This document shows, one piece after another, positions 43,456 through 56,119 of a stretch of 64,000 bases of DNA (its first letter is position 1; the number at the start of each line of letters is the position of its first letter). The notes under the pieces were generated by a model. The model saw only the letters and a program-made list of their open reading frames with translations, had not been told where the DNA came from and made no database searches. The translations under genes and the position numbers were made by a program. The stretch is taken from positions 15,407,809-15,471,808 of the forward strand of contig OX424559.1 in the NCBI GenBank assembly GCA_949152475.1. Reading direction: 5' to 3'. This stretch comes from Terebella lapidaria (lineage: Eukaryota > Annelida > Polychaeta > Terebellida > Terebellidae).

Positions 43456-45147
43456 TTCGTTCCTACAATGTTATACATATTTTGAATTTACAGGGTAAAA
43501 AGTGGAATCATACAGTGTATATATGAAATGAATACATACATTTTGTATTATATACTAATATGATAAAAAGTTTCATCACTATTTTCATCATTATTCAATA
43601 TCCCATACTGATGATTGATTGCAAACATTTTAGTACTCAGTCCTGTGTGTTTTTGTGTGAAAAATCTGGTATCTTGTACTGATCAATGATAAGACATAAT
43701 TCAGGACAAGTCAGGCGATTCCAGTATACTGTAATACACAAATGGTTTCCTGGGTGATAATTTAAGTTAGAGTAAATTGTATCATTTTGGACATTTGCAT
43801 GTCAATAATAATAACAGATATAATTTCATTGTATTTTTTTCATACCACTCCGAATTCCAAGAAGACTGTTCTAAGAAAGAATCTTGCTCTCAGGATGAGC
43901 CTTCCAGGCCCTCGATTGATCTTCTGACCGGTATGCATATCATCATTTTGTTGTTTCAGGCCTTTTTACAACATTGGTACATAAATTATTAGGCAAGTGT
44001 TGATACACAGATTCCTAATATTCCCTATTTTACAGGCCTTATCCTGTGCCCATCAAATGTTGTTGTGGGGAATCACAAGTACGGTGATCACCGAGTCGAC
44101 CGCCCATGGGTTGGACCTTTTGATACAACATCTACGAAACTATCACCACTGGCTGGAAAAAGAAGACATATATTGGGTTGAGGTCAATGCATATGAGACT
44201 ATATCAATGGAAGATATGCAGGAAAAATATTCCTGGAACACAACAACTGCACCCTTTTCGTCGTATGAGAAATTTCTTTTTGATCTGTGAACTCTTATTA
44301 ATTAACTTTCTTTCAGGATGATCTTATTGTGTGTAACAGATATTAAGTGTAATGTAAGTGCCGAACTGACCAAATTCCTTATTTGGCCAATAAGCACAAT
44401 TGAGTGATGGTTGAAAGCGGCAATTGTTATAAACTAACAATGGCAATTGTTAGTTTATAATGTGCATATACAACTAATCAAGTGACTATTACAAGCGAAT
44501 ATTAAATATAAAATGCAGATATCATGTCCAATTGTCAACATATAACGCTTTGCAAAATGTAAAGAATTTTTCAGAATGGTTCCATTTCTAGTTTCCAGAA
44601 TATACTAGTTTAACACTGATAAGGTTATATGCCTAACTGATTTATTTTATTTAGGCAAAACGATAACATGGAATAGTACTTGTAGGCCTATAGTCGTTCC
44701 CAACTGTGAACTTGTAGTCTCCTACCATCGAAATATGTGAGCTAGAAGAACCTGGTCCAGTATATTGCTAGTATTGCATGTGATAGTTTTGTAATGCAGT
44801 GATTTGCTTGGTTGAAATGTAATGATTTGTTTTTCAATTAATTTCAACATCGTATCAAATTGTGTGATTTCAAGGACATAGTAAATTTGTCAGATCATAA
44901 CACCTGCAAATTTGTCGATCCATACATGTGCCAGTATGGAAAATATAAGCAAATATGTTGTATGACTTAAATAAATCACATTTCGACACTGAAAATGCAC
45001 ATACCTGTGTAGTAAATACATAGTTGTATGACATAAATGGTTCAATCCAACCACACATTAACACTGAACATGCACCTATAATCAAGTGATTTTAAAATGG
45101 GCCAAATTTGGCGGATAAGAAAGCCGCCAAATTCTAGCAGACACTGT

Positions 45148-45716
45148 TTTGTATCATTTTTTCACGTAGAAAAGCACTTGTGTGAACAAAATGGGGTGTG
45201 TATCAGCTGAGACTCAACTTCCAGCCACAAAACATGACATTTTATTATCAAATATTTGTTACGTTAGCACAGTTCACTGGGTCATTTAAATATCGATTTT
45301 CTGCTTGATCCGACAATTAGTTATCTCAATAGCATGCTGAAATGATGGATGAGGTGTTTTACCAACTACCTACATAAATAATGGGAACAAATTCACAAGT
45401 TTTAAAGTTGGTGTTTCGAAGTAGATAAAATGACCACTTTACGTGAAATCTGCCATAGATCTCAGTAGATTTTGTCCTGAATGTTATTTTAATTTTAGCG
45501 TCGTTGTCGGCATCAACTCAGAATCTACAAATAGGCATACTACAGATCAAAACCAGATTATATATTTGAAGCAATATGCACTCATCAAGAAACGTTACAT
45601 TGAACAATCGTATATGGGCAATCACGACATCCATTTGTCCAAAGCGCAATGTAACACAATTAAGGCTCATGTTGAATGCTTGCGGTCCATATGTAAAAAT
45701 ATGGTTTACATGTAAT
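45148..45716. other. Intergenic stretch, nothing recognised
   Basis: Between the long inverted-repeat element and the PAN-lectin gene. The plus-strand open frame at 45443-45715 has no recognisable domain and no codon bias I can see. Confidence 0.45.
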
Positions 45717-47225
45717 TTACAGTTTACAGAAAAACATCATGCGACCGTCACAACTGTCATCCTGCCAATATCCCCCGGGAACTGTGACGTACGCACAGTT
45801 GGAGAGGGGTGTTCCGGGGTGCGGTTGCCCTGGCAACCACGGTGTGTACGAGGGTGTGGCTCCGGAGTGGGCCCAGTAGAATTCGAACGTCCCCCCGCCG
45901 ACAGGGCGCCTCAGTGCGATCCAGTACAGAGTCGGAAGGGTAACTGTTGAGTTGAGACAAACGGTTTTCACTGTACGAAATTTATTCGAAAACGAAATGT
46001 TCATAGTTTTGGAGGCGGGGGGGGGGGGGATCATGTTTTTAGATCTAACGCGTTGTTTACAGTTATAGAATGATATAAAATTTACAACAACAAAAAAATC
46101 AAGCAGACACATGGTTATAGTCGAACGAAAACCCATGTCTACGAATGAGTTCTGAGCCAAAATTTCAAACTTTCAAAAATGATATTTTTTCCTAGATTGA
46201 ATGACAACAAGTGAGATATTCCAGAGGTTCAATCGAACAGAAATACTGCTTCCAGAAAACTTCATTTTGTGAGGCAAACAACTAGAAGTGACTGATAGAT
46301 TGGTTTTCATGCCACGTGACACATATCAATTCAATAAAGATCAATTTCAACAGGCTCGAACCAAGTTTTTCCATTACCATGGCTACTAGTCCCCGCTATT
46401 GCATTGGCGAAGTTGACGAAAGCAGCGTTTTCGGTCGCTGATTGGATGTCGATAAGCCGAGAACCCGGCTTATGTAGGAGTGGACATAGCGTGAGCGCCT
46501 CGTCATAGGTGGCTGAGAAACCGTATACAACACACAGGGTCTGGTCGGGACAAGTTCCTGGGGAAATTGTTATTGATTCGATCAAGATATAGATTCTAAT
46601 GATTGCTGTATATATATTTTTTAGTAATACGTAGACCTCCTAAAACTAAAATGTACAAAAAATAAATATTATACATTGTTATTAGTATTCATGATGTTAA
46701 TTAGCTGTCATCATTGTCGAACGGATAATAAGCCTAGTTCTATACTTTCTGTAACAGTCCGTGTCTAAAAATGTAGCCTACTGCTTTTTAAAACATCATC
46801 CGTACGCCTATTCATGACGTCAACTGGTATGTATTTCCATTGTTAATTCATTTCGAACTGATTGTAGGCTAATAACGGCAGCAGACGTACTCACTGTGAT
46901 CAAGTCGCTCGTAATAACTCGATCCCTCCTCCCCCACAACATCCATCATCCGGGTCACTGTGGTCATGACGTCACACGTCCCCACACGTGCGGTCACGTG
47001 GCGAAGATTAAATCCCTCACAACGTGAGCCAAGCTCCAGACACAGTACCGCACAGCGCATGCGCGACATAGCCGTGTATGTCACGTGGGGGGAAACTGTT
47101 GATATTCTGCCGTCGCCGTATATTCGCCGGAAATTACGATTTAAAATATCGCCGGAGATCAGCGATACAAAACAGAACGTCAATGCCAAAAATTTCACAT
47201 AGTAGTGAAATATAGTCATGAACAT
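45717..47225 (-). CDS. Secreted PAN/apple plus C-type-lectin protein
   Basis: Three exons: 46895-47225, 46378-46557, 45717-45943; phases agree, 245 codons then TAA. ATG 47225 is chosen because it opens a signal peptide (FHYYVKFLALTFCFVSLISG). The rest of exon 1 is a PAN/apple domain (MRCAVLCLELGSRCEGFNL ... GTCDV ... SSYYER). Exons 2-3 form a C-type-lectin domain: TCPDQTLCVVYGFSATYDEA, YWIALRR, PGQPHPG in the place of the sugar-specificity motif, and GYWQDDSCDGRMMFFC at the end. QPH replaces QPD/EPN, so Ca-dependent sugar specificity cannot be predicted. There is no membrane segment, so it should be secreted. PAN modules bind protein or carbohydrate. Start and splice choices are well supported; the exon 2 donor (CATG|gtaatg) was preferred over a weaker one further on because only it keeps phase. 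Confidence 0.8.
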
Positions 47226-47925
47226 TTTGTACTGATCAAAAAGTTATATTATGCACAACGATGAAACTTTCGGCAAAGAGCGGTATCACAGACGTGAGAA
47301 TTTGAATCGACCGAATACATCTTTGACAAAAATACTGTAACATGACGTTGAAGCTTCCTGCCCATAGAAAGATCGAATGGCATAATGGAAAAGCCACAAT
47401 GATCGAATAAAATCCTCTCCATGTTCCCATTGTCGAGCTATCCGCTAAGTGAATACAAACAAAGACGGAAGAGCCTTGACTGACTGGAGTTTCCGTGGAT
47501 ACGGGGGCGCATACTGCAGCCAACTGCACGGTTGTTTGACTAGCTGTCATCGAAGGCACGATTGACATACTGAATGTACACCGTGGTCGGATCAGTGGGC
47601 TACGGTGGCTTCTACATGACATGTATCTGCCTTACATTCTTTACCTGAGTGTCAATTGTCGGCGTGAATCTTTACGTGCAAACAATGTGTCTACGGGGAA
47701 AATAATGCATTGCATGACAGGTAGAAGCCACCGTATCAGGCTGTATCGGGTAAAGAAAAGGTGTATATATACACGAATCTGGCAGCAATCGAACGACATG
47801 AATATTCTATGATATTTCACGTACGCACCGCAAAGAAATAAAAATCATGTCCATCACATCGACAGATAGTTGTATCACAAGTTGACGCCTTTTTTCGTTT
47901 AATTGTCTCGAGGCCAGAGATAGTC
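47226..47925. other. Region upstream of the PAN-lectin gene
   Basis: It probably holds the PAN-lectin promoter. A 23-bp inverted repeat (47601-47623 and 47713-47735, core TAGAAGCCACCGTA) spans about 135 bp and may be a minute MITE or a hairpin. The minus-strand frame 47236-47622 shows no domain. Confidence 0.4.
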
Positions 47926-48606
47926 CAGACATGGGGCGAATACTTTGAAATGTATTCGAATACGAAAACTTCACTTTTACATGAATACGAATAAGAATAC
48001 CGATTTTTTACAATGTATTCGAATACGAATACTTATGGAAGTATTCATGAATACATTTGATTTACGACTACTTTTGCCATAACTTTGTGCTGTGATATCA
48101 CGTGTGAAAAATATTGATTGTAAAAACATTCATTGCAAAATGACAAGTGCAGATTGCTCAGTTCTTACTTCAGAATAACCCGAAAACATATTCAACAAAC
48201 ATAAAACATCAATGGATAACATCACAGAGTCGTGTACGCAGAACCGGTGTAAAAAAAAAACTGGGGAAATATTGCTCGATGTAATCTATGTCATGAATGT
48301 TTCATTAAGTCATCTGCATGACTGCATGACATCCAGGGCAGAGATTTAATATTAACTCAAGAGATCAACTCAATTCAGTGGGGACCAAAGATGACATATT
48401 CATGAATGAAATACCATACAAGAAATAATATACCACAGTCATCATCTTCCGTTCCAGGTGAGATCACACACACTCTGTCTTGTATAGATTAATGTATCCA
48501 ACAGTATTCATGAAAGTATTGTAATTATGAATACTTTTACCATGTACTCGAATACGGATACAACATGGATTTTATAGAAGTATTCGAATACGAATACCCC
48601 ATGTCT
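47926..48606. mobile_element. hAT-like MITE
   Basis: The ends are CAGACATGGGG and CCCCATGTCTG, followed inward by several GTATTCGAATACGAATAC units in both halves. CAGxxxTGGGG-type ends are typical of hAT elements. The expected 8-bp target duplication is not found (AGATAGTC against CTAGATAC), so assignment stays tentative. 681 bp, non-coding. Confidence 0.55.
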
Positions 48607-49559
48607 GCTAGATACATTTAACCCGATCTTGTGATCGCGCGGTCATCAATAATCTTAATATTTATACCTGCTGCATGGTTTGGAGATTAACAATGACATG
48701 TCGTTTCGGTTTTGAATGTAGATGTATTTGCCCGACGTGCAAGAATGGGACACGGTTTTTCCCTCCGCATAGACCTACATGAAGTGTGAGCAGTGGCATA
48801 ATACCCCTGAAAGATAATACCCCTTGGGAGATATATACAACCTCCGTACTCTTAAAAAAAATCTAGCATATACATGTTCAATGGCTTTCAAAATACCACG
48901 CTAATAACACTTGCGACAAAATTCATGATTTAGCCTAGAGGCTAAGGAAGGTTACTGGACAATACATTTTTTTTTTTATAGTGAAATGGTTAATGTTACT
49001 TATAATAAATTGAGTTTAACTTGATGCTGCATTTAACAGCAATGGGTCAAAAGGGCAAGGTCAATGATCATCATAATTAGCACAGCAACGCTGAACAAGT
49101 AGGCAGCGTCAGAAAAGATAATTCTCAAGCCCAACCTGAGTTATCAGCATTGCCAGCATTGCCAGCATTGGCAGATTGGAACAAAAGATTACAACTCAGA
49201 AATTTGACAGAAAACCCCAGAAAATATTGTGACACAGAGGGAACCAGATATTTGCACTCAAGTGATGGAAATACATCAATATTCCAGTTACTACATCGCA
49301 ACAGTAAGGGCAAATGATCATAAAACACGCATGAATCACCACTCGCGTTCGATAATGATGTGGTATTGACACATTCCTCTATTATCGCCCGGGTACATTT
49401 CGTACTTGAAATCACTGATGAAACACCACGACAACAGCTTTTACTCAACTATTTACCATCATAGACAACAATTCCATCGATTTATTACAGATTTCAACAC
49501 GTAATTCGCCAGAAGCATTGAAATCGAGTCATTTTGCACCATCTCAAATGTTCTCTCAA
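48607..49559. other. Intergenic or 5' LTR flank, nothing recognised
   Basis: AT-rich sequence with a short CCAGCATTG tandem (49145-49170). The left border of the retroelement's 5' LTR probably lies near its right end but cannot be placed without the partner LTR. Confidence 0.4.
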
Positions 49560-50205
49560 ATATTTACTCAAATGGTCACGTGACCTGGGGTGACTATAAA
49601 AGCCGGCCACAACCCGGATCGGTGCCAGTTGTTTGATTGACATTGGCGCGGACGCACTAGCATCTGACAAGAAGTAAGTAGCCAGAAGACTTGAGAAGAA
49701 ATTTGAGAAGAAACCTGCAGCAAGAGATAAACAGAACGACATTTAAGAAAATTACCAACAATTTCACTTGAGACAGCAGCTTCAATAAATTTGAGAGAAA
49801 TATCCAGTGGGGGGGGGAATTAACTTGAGAAATCATTTGAGAAGCTCCAATCGTTTGAGAGCTTGAAACAAATAAAGAAAGATATGAAGATTCCAGAGTC
49901 TACAAATAACAAGCCTGTGTTCAAGTCGCTCTCTGCTACCCCTTGACCCAACCCAATATCCAATATTTAGATGACCTAGCGATAAAGGTCATATACATGA
50001 GTGTTCTCTTATACATCAATGTCCACTGTCTGCTGATTTGTTAATAAATTGAATTACATTTCATACGTCCTCTTCATGGTGCTCCTTCACAGTCAAACTG
50101 AGTTTTATTACATGGGAACATTAATACAGGAGAAAATGTATGAGGTACACAGTCAAAGCAATTGACACCGCAAGTCCTGACAAAACACTTTAACGCAACA
50201 TATTC

Positions 50206-50223
50206 TGGTGTCAGAAGTGGGAT
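50206..50223 (+). other. Primer-binding site of retroelement 1
   Basis: TGGTGTCAGAAGTGGGAT starts with TGG, the complement of a tRNA 3' CCA, and follows a likely LTR end (AACA, 5 bp before). It closely resembles tRNA-Leu-type primer sites of gypsy elements. The gag start is 55 bp downstream. Confidence 0.65.
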
Positions 50224-50277
50224 ATCAAGCAGCATCTGATATCCAGTGATCGAACCATACACGTTTACACTTCAAAC

Positions 50278-51861
50278 ATGGCCACAGGAATAGGAACCAG
50301 ATCAAAAATCAAACACACAACTGTAGAGGAACAAATACAAAGCCAGCATGGCTCTGATCAAGCATCAGGAGAGAGCACAGAGCAGCATGTATCATCAGAA
50401 CACATGCCTGACAACCACAACTTCTACAATGCTCCACATGCTCAAGTAGAACAAGTCATTCAAGACTGGAGAACGGAAATGAATTCTGCAATGCAGCAAA
50501 TGAAAAACCTAGTCCTGTCAACCCAAGAAATGACAGAACACAACTTGACATCTCAACACTCAAGAGAATCGAGACACCAGCCTAGATCTCATTCTGTGCA
50601 TAATCGACAGCCACGTTCAGCTAGCATGGCCAGTCCATCAACTTCATCTGAGGAGGATAATGAGAATTCATCTGGGAGCTATACAAGACAAGTTCGACAC
50701 ACTTTCAAGAGTTCAAAACTTCCAACATTCACCGGAGAAGAGTCATGGAATGTGTGGCTTAACAGGTTCACCGATGTGGCAATACTGCAGCATTGGACTG
50801 ATGAACAAAAATTGGCTGAACTCCTACCACGTCTCCAAGGAATAGCAGGTGAGTTTGTGTATGAGCAACTGCCCAGGCGCACCAGAGCCAACTACCCTGC
50901 ACTCATTGATGAGCTTAACAGTCGATTCAAGGTGGTCCAGACCAGCAGAACGTATGCAGCAATCTTCAGTAACCGAACCCAAAATGCAGGAGAAACAGTG
51001 GAAGAATATTCAGCAGAGCTGAAGCGCATCTATGACAAAGCCTACCCTCAACGTGATCATGAAACAAGGAAGGAAGATCTTCTCAGGAAATTCCTAAATG
51101 GGCTGACTGATGACAGAGCAAGATTTCATGTAGAGTACATAAAAAATCCGACCACCATTGATCAAGCTGTATTTGAAGTTGTGAACTTCTTTGAAACGAA
51201 GCGTCATCATTCTGGCAAAGAAAACAACATTCATAACTCGTCAGCATACAAACGTCCAACCAGAAAAATCAGAGAATCCTTTGAACAATACATGGTACAG
51301 CCTTCTGATGAGGATGAGGAGGAAAATGACACAGAGTTCAGAGTTGCAAGAGCACCACTCGCAAAATCCAACCGTGCAAAGAAAATTACTCCAACAGATC
51401 AGGAATCCACTCAAGACTCCTCTCCAACTCCAAAACTCAAGAAAACTGAAGAGGAAAGCTCAGACGGATTCAATAGGCTGGCGAATACTCTGGAACAAAT
51501 CAACCAGAAATTGGATGCTTTGCAGTGCAGTAATCAGAGTAAAAGAACAATTCAAGAATTCAAACAGGGAGCAAACACCAGAGTACCGCGGAACACTCCT
51601 AATTTCCGACTAAAAACTCAGATGGACCCCAAACAGAACAACTACCCCAAATTTCCAAAAAAATCTTCAGTCTGTTTCCGTTGTGGAGAAGAAGGACATT
51701 TTTATCGAGAGTGTCCTCAGGCGCCATGGGTATCCGGCCATATGGAAATGACTGTTCAACCCAATGTCAACTATCCAGAGAATCAAGCACTATCTACGTC
51801 ACAGCAGACTCAACCTTCGAAGGCACCTTCTGCAGAAACAAGACAGCCATCGTCAAACTAA
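50278..51861 (+). CDS. gag: Gag polyprotein of retroelement 1
   Basis: A 527-codon frame. The retrotransposon-gag capsid region is around residues 140-300 (LPTFTGEESWNVWLNRFTDV, ETVEEYSAELKRIYDKAYPQ), followed by a Lys/Glu-rich linker and one CCHC zinc knuckle near residue 468 (CFRCGEEGHFYREC). The end overlaps the start of pol in another frame, as is usual for gypsy elements that use ribosomal frameshifting. Fossil element; no host role is implied. Confidence 0.85.
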   Translation: MATGIGTRSKIKHTTVEEQIQSQHGSDQASGESTEQHVSSEHMPDNHNFYNAPHAQVEQVIQDWRTEMNSAMQQMKNLVLSTQEMTEHNLTSQHSRESRHQPRSHSVHNRQPRSASMASPSTSSEEDNENSSGSYTRQVRHTFKSSKLPTFTGEESWNVWLNRFTDVAILQHWTDEQKLAELLPRLQGIAGEFVYEQLPRRTRANYPALIDELNSRFKVVQTSRTYAAIFSNRTQNAGETVEEYSAELKRIYDKAYPQRDHETRKEDLLRKFLNGLTDDRARFHVEYIKNPTTIDQAVFEVVNFFETKRHHSGKENNIHNSSAYKRPTRKIRESFEQYMVQPSDEDEEENDTEFRVARAPLAKSNRAKKITPTDQESTQDSSPTPKLKKTEEESSDGFNRLANTLEQINQKLDALQCSNQSKRTIQEFKQGANTRVPRNTPNFRLKTQMDPKQNNYPKFPKKSSVCFRCGEEGHFYRECPQAPWVSGHMEMTVQPNVNYPENQALSTSQQTQPSKAPSAETRQPSSN

Positions 51862-54800
51862 AGGGGATCGCCTCTGACGGCCGAGAGACGATCCGAACTT
51901 TGAGGAATAATGATCCACAATTGAAATCACACGAAAGGCCAAACACAACTGACCACGACATGGCAAAATCACATAACATGCCAACATCTCCAGGCATATA
52001 CATTTCAGGAACTATCAACAATGTACCTGCATGGTTCACCGTAGATACTGGTGCATCCAAAACCATTATTTCCACGAGAGTTTTCAAAAAATTATCGCAA
52101 AGTCAGCAGCTCAAACCTTCTAAACGAAATAGAATTCTCACTCAAGCTAATGGGGATACACTGAATGAACTGGGAACAACACAAGTGAAAGCCAATCTAG
52201 GGCCTATTAACATAGACCTAACTGTACATGTAGCAGACATCAGCGATGAAGTTTTGTTAGGAATAGATTGTGCTGAAAGCATTGACATCATCACCAGCCA
52301 TAGAGTAGTCATCATTAATGGTCACAAAATCCCATGTCATCTGGTCAAAGACAACATCTCAGCAAAAGTACAAGCCGTTGAAACTACAACCTTACCAGCC
52401 ATGTCAGAGTCAATCGTTCGCGTGAAATGTAACTCACCCATTGAAAATGACATGACAGCAATTATTGAACCATCACCTCAAATCGCAGAGAAATATGGAA
52501 TCTTGATGGCAAATAGCTTGGTACAGTTCAACAAGGAAAACCAAGACACGCTGTTCATTCGAGTCATAAATCCCAACAAGGACACCATCATTCATAAGGG
52601 TACCACAGTAGCTTATCTGGAATCCTGTGAAGAAATGTCAACAATTCTCAGCAGTGAAAACGAACATGAATGTGATAATTTTTCGAATATCAGAAGAATA
52701 TCATTAAAAACTTCAGACTGCAGAGATCTACGAAACATCAGTCTAGATAACGAACTGAAGACAAAGTTATCAACTAGGAAGGTACACACCAACTCAAGCA
52801 CAGAAGAGCACGTACCTGATCACATCCTGAAAATATATGAAAGCATCGCAACTGACTGGAATTCAGAGGAAAGACTCAAGCTTCTGAATACATTGACCAA
52901 ATTTCAAGACTGCTTCTCAAAAGATGACAATGATTTAGGTCTCACACATGTAACTTCCCACAACATTGAGACAGGAGATGCAGCCCCTGTGAAACAAGCT
53001 CCACGCAGACCTCCTCTTGCACGGAAGCAGCAGCCATCGACAAAATGTTAGCACAAGGCGTCATCCGTGAATCCATCTCACCTTGGGCTTCTCCGATTGT
53101 TCTTGTGAGGAAAAAGTCTGGAAAAATACGTGTCTGTGTTGACTTCCGGCGTCTCAACAAACTGACCAGGAAGGATGCATATCCACTGCCCAAAATTCAA
53201 GACTGTTTAGATAGTCTAGCCGGATCAAAGATTTTCACAACACTTGACCTTACCAGTGGTTACCATCAAGTCCCAATCAATCCAAAAGATGTTCCAAAAA
53301 CAGCATTCGTATCAGCACGCAAGGGTTTGTTTGAATTCGTCACAGCACCTTTTGGGTTGTGTAACATGCCTGGAACATTCCAGAGGCTTATGGAACTCAC
53401 TCTGCGGGGTCTTCAATGGACAACATGTCTTGTATACTTGGATGATGTGATTGTGATGGGAAGGAATTTTGATGAGCATTTGGAAAGATTCGAGGAAATC
53501 CTAAGAAGGTTTAGGGAAGCCAACTTCAAGCTTCACCCAGATAAGTGTCATCTGTTCAAGAGTGAAGTGACATTCTTAGGACATGTCATCTCACCAGAAG
53601 GAATAAAGCCTGATCCAGCCAACATCGAAAAGGTCAAAAGCTGCAAGATACCACAAAATGTCTCTGAAGTTAAACAAATACTTGGATTGTTCTCATATTA
53701 TAGGAGGTTCATACCCAACTTTTCAACTATAGCCAAACCATTAACCGAACTCACTCGCAAGGAATCCAGTCTCAAATGGACACCAGAGTGTCAACATGCC
53801 TTCGAAAAGCTACGCTCCCATCTGATAGGTCCAGAAGTTATGGCTTATCCAATGGACACAGGAGGATATATCTTGGACACGGATGCATCAGATTATGCCA
53901 TTGGGGCAGTTCTATCTCAGACTCAGGACGGTCACACTAGAGTAATAGCATATGCCAGCAGAACACTGACCAAGTCAGAGCGGAACTACTGCGTGACAGA
54001 CAAGGAATTGCTAGCAGTAGTATATTTCACCGAATACTTCCGACACTACCTACTTGGCAGAGAATTTCTCGTACGCACTGATCATCAAGCACTACGATGG
54101 CTTTTCTCCCTAAAAGATCCAAAAGGCAGAACAGCACGATGGCTTGAAATACTCTCGGGATATAATTTTGTTATCGAGTATAGGGCTGGCAATAAACACC
54201 AAAATGCTGACAGTATGTCACGTTGCCCCATTGCGGAAGGATGTACATGTCCAGACACAACTGCACTCAAGTGTGGACCTTGTAAGAAATGTATAAAAAA
54301 ATCTACAGAAATGATCTCTACAATCCTACCCACCTCTGAAAAATCCTCACCGCAGATACGCCGCTCATATGTACAAAAAATGAGTATGTTACACAATTTG
54401 GTCCTCATATTGTTGTGTCTGATATTTGTCCTGTCACAGAAAACTCAATATTTGGTAACCAACTGCACCAACTGGACCAGGAGTATGTTTGAAAATTTCA
54501 CCAACTTCATACCTACATGGATCTCAAATCACATTTTGTATAATATCCTAGATATGAGGTATCTCACAACACGTCAAATCAGGCTATGGGCTCAAGGATA
54601 CACAACCAATGAGTTGGGAAAATTTCAAACAGATGATCCAGACATTTCAACCATCCTCAAGTGGAAAAAATCTGGCAAACGACCACATGGAACTGAGATC
54701 TCTGCAGAAAGTCCTGCCGTACGACACTATTGGCTATACTGGTCTTCGTTGGAGATACAGGATGGTCTCCTTATGAAACGCTTTCCTAAACAAGACGGAA

Positions 54801-56047
54801 CCAACTCATATCTCCAATTTATCGTACCTTTAAATTGGACACCAGAGTGTCAACATGCCTTCGAAAAGCTACGCTCCCATCTGATAGGTCCAGAAGTTAT
54901 GGCTTATGGAGGTTTTATTGGTACGACCTTCGACAAGATGTTGATTTATGGATCAAGAAGTGTGAGATATGTGCTGCAAACAAGGCACCTGTTAGAAATC
55001 CAAAGGCTGAACCAGGGGATATGAGAGTAGGAGCCCCACTTGACAGATTGTCACTCGACATACTGGGCCCATTACCAGTGACTCCACGAAACAACAGATA
55101 CCCGGTACATTCTTGTGGTGGTAGACGGTTTCAGCAAATGGATGGAGGCATACCCTTTACCAGATCAGACAGCTGAGACATGTGCCACTGCTATTGTGAA
55201 CAACTTCATATCACGATGGGGAACTCCACTAGATCTTCACACCGATCAAGGAAGAAACTTTGAGAGTGAGTTGTTCAAACATCTTTGTGAATTGCTTGAA
55301 ATACGGAAAACGAGAACCAGTCCTAGGAGACCTCAAGGCAATGGACAAGTGGAACGAATGAACAGAACATTGATCAAAATGATTAGAGCCTATATTGAGG
55401 GGAACCAAGAAAACTGGGATTTGAATCTGGATCTTTTGACTGCAGCTTACAGAGCTACGCCAAATGAGACAACTCGTCTCACACCAAATATGGTGATGTT
55501 AGGACGAGAACTCAGGCAACCGTACGAGGTAACGGTGTCTGAAGATAACTCCACCGAAGGGGTGGATCATGTTGATTATGTGAACAAGTTAAGGAGTAAC
55601 TTGGACAAAGCTCATGTAATAACACGCCAACACTTGAAGCAAAACATGGAACGACAGGTGACAAGATATGATGGGAAAGGCATGCTCTACAAGTATCAAG
55701 TTGGAGATACAGTATGGATGCTGAATGAAGATAGAAAAGAGGGAATAGCCCCAAAACTACAAATGGCATACAAGGGACCATTTGTCATTCTCCAGAAATT
55801 CAATGAATTGGACTACAGACTACAGATTGATGCAAAGGGGCACACTAGGGTATTACACTACAACAAATTGAAACCTTACTATGGGGGTTCAATTCCAGGG
55901 TGGATAAAAAAAAACATCTCACAAACTCAAACAGAAATGAAATATACAGTTACCACTGTGAATGAGCACCGAATCCCAATGACCCCAAAGAAAAAAAAAT
56001 CAGAGAGTAGCCTGCACAGGGATATAATCATCAAAATGCAAACCTAA
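51681..56047 (+). other. pol: Pol region of retroelement 1 (protease, RT, RNase H, integrase)
   Basis: Domains in order: aspartic protease (WFTVDTGASKTIIS), reverse transcriptase with VYLDDVIVMG, RNase H with LDTDASDYAIGAVLSQ, and integrase with the HTDQGRNFESE and PQGNGQVERMNRT segments, then a C-terminal GDTVWMLNEDRK segment. The order PR-RT-RH-IN is that of Ty3/gypsy. The region is interrupted about three times, so it reads as a fossil. Confidence 0.85.
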
Positions 56048-56119
56048 CGGTCTAAATAGGTGCAAATCTTTATTTCCAGAAACCGGTCTGATTTGTGTCC
56101 ATCACCAACCACCAGCAGA

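Larger units (their letters stand above)
37969..45147. mobile_element. Long inverted-repeat element (7.2-kb near-palindrome) with 6-bp target duplication
   Basis: The element is flanked by a perfect TTTGTA duplication (37963-37968, 45148-45153). The ends read ACAGTGTCTGCTAG and its complement, followed by a small hairpin (TTTGGCGG...CCGCCAAA) and GGCCCATTTTAAAATCACTT. The arms continue as inverted copies for about 2.1 kb on the left (37969-40050) and 3.3 kb on the right (41830-45147), roughly 90% alike by eye, leaving a spacer of about 1.8 kb. Matching landmarks include 38041/45070, 38700/44110, 38940/43910, 39560/42570 and 39990/41890. No transposase, integrase, polymerase or capsid motif is visible. 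A 6-bp duplication and long inverted repeats occur in several superfamilies, Polintons among them, but the termini do not fit the usual Polinton AG start. Family unresolved; a gene-less relic. Confidence 0.8.

Noticed and set aside
37969-45147. Calling the long inverted-repeat element a Polinton
   Set aside because: The 6-bp duplication and long inverted ends would fit, but the termini do not begin with AG and no polymerase, integrase, protease or capsid gene is seen.
47236-47622. 128-codon minus frame upstream of the PAN-lectin gene
   Set aside because: Hydrophobic patches but no domain, no splice link to the gene and no repeat copy; likely chance.
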